64,000 bases of DNA, from the NCBI RefSeq assembly GCF_002575655.3, contig NC_053037.3:250761135-250825134 (forward strand), given 5' to 3'. A program made the position numbers and the translations under genes. This DNA comes from Aegilops tauschii subsp. strangulata (lineage: Eukaryota; Streptophyta; Magnoliopsida; Poales; Poaceae). Under the pieces are notes generated by a model, which made no database searches, was not told where the DNA came from, and worked only from the letters and a program-made list of their open reading frames with translations. Each line of letters opens with the position of its first letter. Within the stretch, counting starts at the first letter, position 1. Positions 61,450 through 64,000 of the stretch are shown here, in pieces.

Positions 61450-64000
61450 TCCTCCCCTTCTTGAAATGAAGTCGTCCTCGACGGAAGCTCATCTTCCTCA
61501 CCCAAATAAGGCTTCAAATCTGCAATGTTAAAAGTGGGACTAACCCCAAAATCTGCAGGCAGTTCAAGTTTATATGCATTATCATTTATTTTCTCTAACA
61601 CCTTAAAAGGACCATCAGCACGTGGCATTAGCTTTGATTTGCGCAAATCAGGAAATCTATCCTTACGCAAATGTAACCAAACAAGATCTCCAGGTGCAAA
61701 CACAACATGTTTTCTACCCTTATCTCCAGCAAGTTTATATTTAGCATTCATACGCTCAATGTTTTCCTTAGTTAACTCATGCATTTTTAAGATCAATTCA
61801 ACACGTTGTTTAGCATCAAAATTAACCTTCTCCGAAGATGGAAGAGGCAACAAATCAATAGGTGCACGAGGTAGGAAACCATACACAATTTCAAAAGGAC
61901 ACATCTTAGTAGTAGAATGCAATGAACGATTATAAGCAAACTCAATATGAGGCAAGCATTCTTCCCACATTTTCTTATTATTCTTCAAAACAGCCCTAAG
62001 CATAGTAGACAATGTTCTATTGACTACTTCAGTTTGTCCATCAGTTTGGGGGTGACAAGTAGTACTAAAAAGCAGTTTAGTCCCCAACTTAGCCCATAAA
62101 CATCTCCAAAAGTGGCTAAGAAATTTAGTATCACGATCGGAAACAATAGTATTTGGCACACCATGCAAGCGAATAATTTCACGAAAGAACAAATCAGCAA
62201 CATTAACAGCATCATCGCTTTTATGACATGGTATAAAGTGTGCCATTTTCGAGAATCTATCCACGACAACAAATATGCTATCCCTCCCCTTCTTTGTTCG
62301 AGGTAAACCTAAAACAAAGTCCATAGATATATCCTCCCAAGGAACACTAGGTACAGGCAAAGGCATATATAAACCATGAGGATTGAGTCGTGACTTAGCT
62401 TTTTGACATGTAGTGCAGCGAGCAACAAAACGCTCAACATCCCGTCTCATCTTTGGCCAAAAGAAATGTGTAGCAAGTACGTCCTCCGTCTTCTTCACGC
62501 CAAAGTGTCCCATTAATCCTCCTCCATGCGCCTCCTGCAACAACAAAAGACGAAGAGAGCTAGCTGGAATGCATAGCTTGTTAGCACGGAACACAAATCC
62601 ATCATTAACGACAAACTTGTTCCAGGTTCTTCCTTCTTTACAATTCTGCAATACATCTTTAAAATCAGCATCATGCACATATTGATCTTTGATGGTCTCC
62701 AAACCAAATATTTTGAAGTCAAGTTGTGAAAGCATAGTATAGCGACGAGACAATGCATCAGCAATAACATTTTCTTTACCCTTCTTGTGTTTAATGACAT
62801 AAGGGAAAGTTTCAATGAATTCAACCCATTTAGCATGTCTACGATTCAGTTTAGCTTGACTTTTAATATGTTTCAAAGATTCATGATCAGAATGTATAAC
62901 AAATTCTTTGGGCCATAAATAATGTTGCCATGTTTCTAAAGTCCGAACAAGAGCATATAGTTCTTTATCATAAGTAGAATAATTCAGACTAGGCCCACTC
63001 AATTTTTCAGAAAAGTATGCAACAGGTTTGCCATCTTGTAATAACACACCTCCTAATCCAATGCCACTAGCATCACACTCAAGCTCAAAAGTCTTATTAA
63101 AATCAGGAAGTTGGAGTAAAGGAGCATGTGTCAACTTATCTTTCAATACCGTGAAGGCTTCTTCCTGTGCGGTACCCCAAACAAAAGGCACATCCTTCTT
63201 TGTAAGCTCGTTGAGAGGTGCAGCAATGGTGCTAAAATCTCTCACAAAACGCCTATAGAAACCAGCGAGTCCAAGAAAACTCCGCGCTTGTGTGACCGTT
63301 TTGGGCTGCGGCCAACTCTCAATAGCTTCAATCTTGGCTTTATCAACTTCAATTCCCTGTGGAGTAACAACATAGCCAAGAAAAGATACTCGGTCGGTGC
63401 AAAAGGTGCACTTCCCAAGGTTACCAAACAAACGTGCATCACGTAGAGCAATAAAAACAGCACGTAAATGTTCCAAATGTTCTTCCAAAGATTTGCTATA
63501 AATCAGTATATCATCAAAATAGACTACCACAAATCGTCCAATGAAAGCACGTAAAACTTCGTTCATTAGTCTCATGAAAGTACTAGGTGCATTAGTTAAC
63601 CCAAAAGGCATGACTAACCACTCATATAAACCAAACTTAGTTTTAAATGCAGTTTTCCATTCATCTCCCAATTTCATACGAATTTGATGGTATCCACTAC
63701 GCAAATCAACTTTGGAGAATATTGTAGAGCCACTCAATTCATCAAGCATATCATCTAGCCTAGGAATAGGATGACGATAACGAATAGTAATATTATTAAT
63801 GCCTCTACAATCAACACACATACGCGACGTACCATCCTTTTTAGGCACTAGTATAATAGGAACAGCACAAGGACTAAGAGATTCACGTATATAACCTTTG
63901 TCGAGCAGCTCCTGTACTTGACGCATAATCTCCTTCGTCTCCTCTGGATTGGTACGGTATGGTGCACGGTTGGGTAGCGATGCACCGGGAATTAAATCAA
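61146..64000 (-). CDS. Element F Pol (RT, RNase H, integrase), open to the window edge
   Basis: An uninterrupted frame of more than 940 codons enters at 64000 and stops at 61146. [49 protein letters not shown]; RNase [39 protein letters not shown]; integrase: zinc-finger [18 protein letters not shown] and [10 protein letters not shown], catalytic D, D and E in [18 protein letters not shown] and DGQTEVVNR. The C-terminal ~100 codons lie in the 3' LTR ([18 protein letters not shown]). All catalytic residues are present, so it may be functional if gag and protease outside the window are. Likely trans helper for A/G-type elements. Confidence 0.95.
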   Translation of the reverse strand, partial: DLIPGASLPNRAPYRTNPEETKEIMRQVQELLDKGYIRESLSPCAVPIILVPKKDGTSRMCVDCRGINNITIRYRHPIPRLDDMLDELSGSTIFSKVDLRSGYHQIRMKLGDEWKTAFKTKFGLYEWLVMPFGLTNAPSTFMRLMNEVLRAFIGRFVVVYFDDILIYSKSLEEHLEHLRAVFIALRDARLFGNLGKCTFCTDRVSFLGYVVTPQGIEVDKAKIEAIESWPQPKTVTQARSFLGLAGFYRRFVRDFSTIAAPLNELTKKDVPFVWGTAQEEAFTVLKDKLTHAPLLQLPDFNKTFELECDASGIGLGGVLLQDGKPVAYFSEKLSGPSLNYSTYDKELYALVRTLETWQHYLWPKEFVIHSDHESLKHIKSQAKLNRRHAKWVEFIETFPYVIKHKKGKENVIADALSRRYTMLSQLDFKIFGLETIKDQYVHDADFKDVLQNCKEGRTWNKFVVNDGFVFRANKLCIPASSLRLLLLQEAHGGGLMGHFGVKKTEDVLATHFFWPKMRRDVERFVARCTTCQKAKSRLNPHGLYMPLPVPSVPWEDISMDFVLGLPRTKKGRDSIFVVVDRFSKMAHFIPCHKSDDAVNVADLFFREIIRLHGVPNTIVSDRDTKFLSHFWRCLWAKLGTKLLFSTTCHPQTDGQTEVVNRTLSTMLRAVLKNNKKMWEECLPHIEFAYNRSLHSTTKMCPFEIVYGFLPRAPIDLLPLPSSEKVNFDAKQRVELILKMHELTKENIERMNAKYKLAGDKGRKHVVFAPGDLVWLHLRKDRFPDLRKSKLMPRADGPFKVLEKINDNAYKLELPADFGVSPTFNIADLKPYLGEEDELPSRTTSFQEGEDDEDINTIVTPTAPTAIHTGPITRARARQLNYQVLSFLGNDSNVHENMMLPKLDTFVLLTNEGPSFEKDEHWSKNKHGDDGMRMGNKNGVTSDDFRTLKPP

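Larger units (their letters stand above)
60532..64000 (-). mobile_element. Element F: Ty3/gypsy element with open pol, continues beyond the window
   Basis: 3' LTR 60532-61449 (918 bp), PPT 61450-61462, then pol to the window edge. Nearly identical to element E but without E's frameshifts. It is inserted in D1's leader; the candidate target copy gtgtc (60527-60531) needs the other end to confirm. Confidence 0.93.

Overview
The window is plant nuclear DNA, almost certainly from a Triticeae grass (wheat, barley, Aegilops or rye group). The evidence is a full-length BARE1/WIS/Angela-type Copia element with about 1.7 kb LTRs, a CACTA-type end, a plant L1-type LINE, and deeply nested Ty3/gypsy elements primed by initiator tRNA-Met. 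Only one ordinary host gene is visible: a split, intron-containing homologue of the glycosyltransferase MurG at 1932-4364 (minus), whose last exon is missing from the window. Its upstream region is a 242-bp direct tandem duplication.

Layout. 1-1740: decayed Ty3/gypsy gag-protease remnant (plus). 1932-4857: MurG-like gene and duplicated 5' region. About 4900-8877: decayed LINE (plus), cut off by a CACTA-type terminus at 8878. 8878 to about 11340: CACTA-type material carrying a two-exon B3-domain gene fragment (minus). About 11380-13025: three-plus copies of a ~497-bp tandem repeat. 13026-64000: a nest of minus-strand LTR retrotransposons, called here A to H plus the Angela-type element.

The nest. 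Element B (gag-protease-RT, internally deleted, 13026-23247) is split in gag by element A (15016-19792, target duplication acctc). B's 5' LTR abuts the body of element C (23248-37181), whose own 5' LTR is split by the Angela-type element (28116-36651, target duplication gataa). C abuts leader sequence of a fragment H (37182-38036). Next come D2 and D1, two copies of a C-like element joined head to tail through one shared LTR (49641-50597). D2 is interrupted and partly deleted by element E (39808-47147). D1 is split in gag by element G (55017-59285, target duplication tttga). Element F (60532 to beyond the window) lies in D1's leader and has an open pol frame.

How they fit together. There appear to be two autonomous/non-autonomous pairs. 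E and F encode gag and/or pol; A and G share their LTR R/U5, leader blocks, PBS and PPT but have only a gag followed by an unrecognised C-terminal module. B encodes gag-PR-RT; C, D1 and D2 share its LTR and leader type but carry a different gag fused to a very long unrecognised Cys/His- and Asp-rich ORF, with no protease, RT or integrase. Both non-autonomous families share a short motif (MDD-x-Y/F-I/L-Y) in the unknown part. In the B/C/D group each subfamily has its own array of 12-14-nt inverted repeats in U3, and the same subfamily-specific inverted repeat recurs in that element's leader. This coupled change is the most unusual signal in the window. Family names and novelty could not be checked against databases here.
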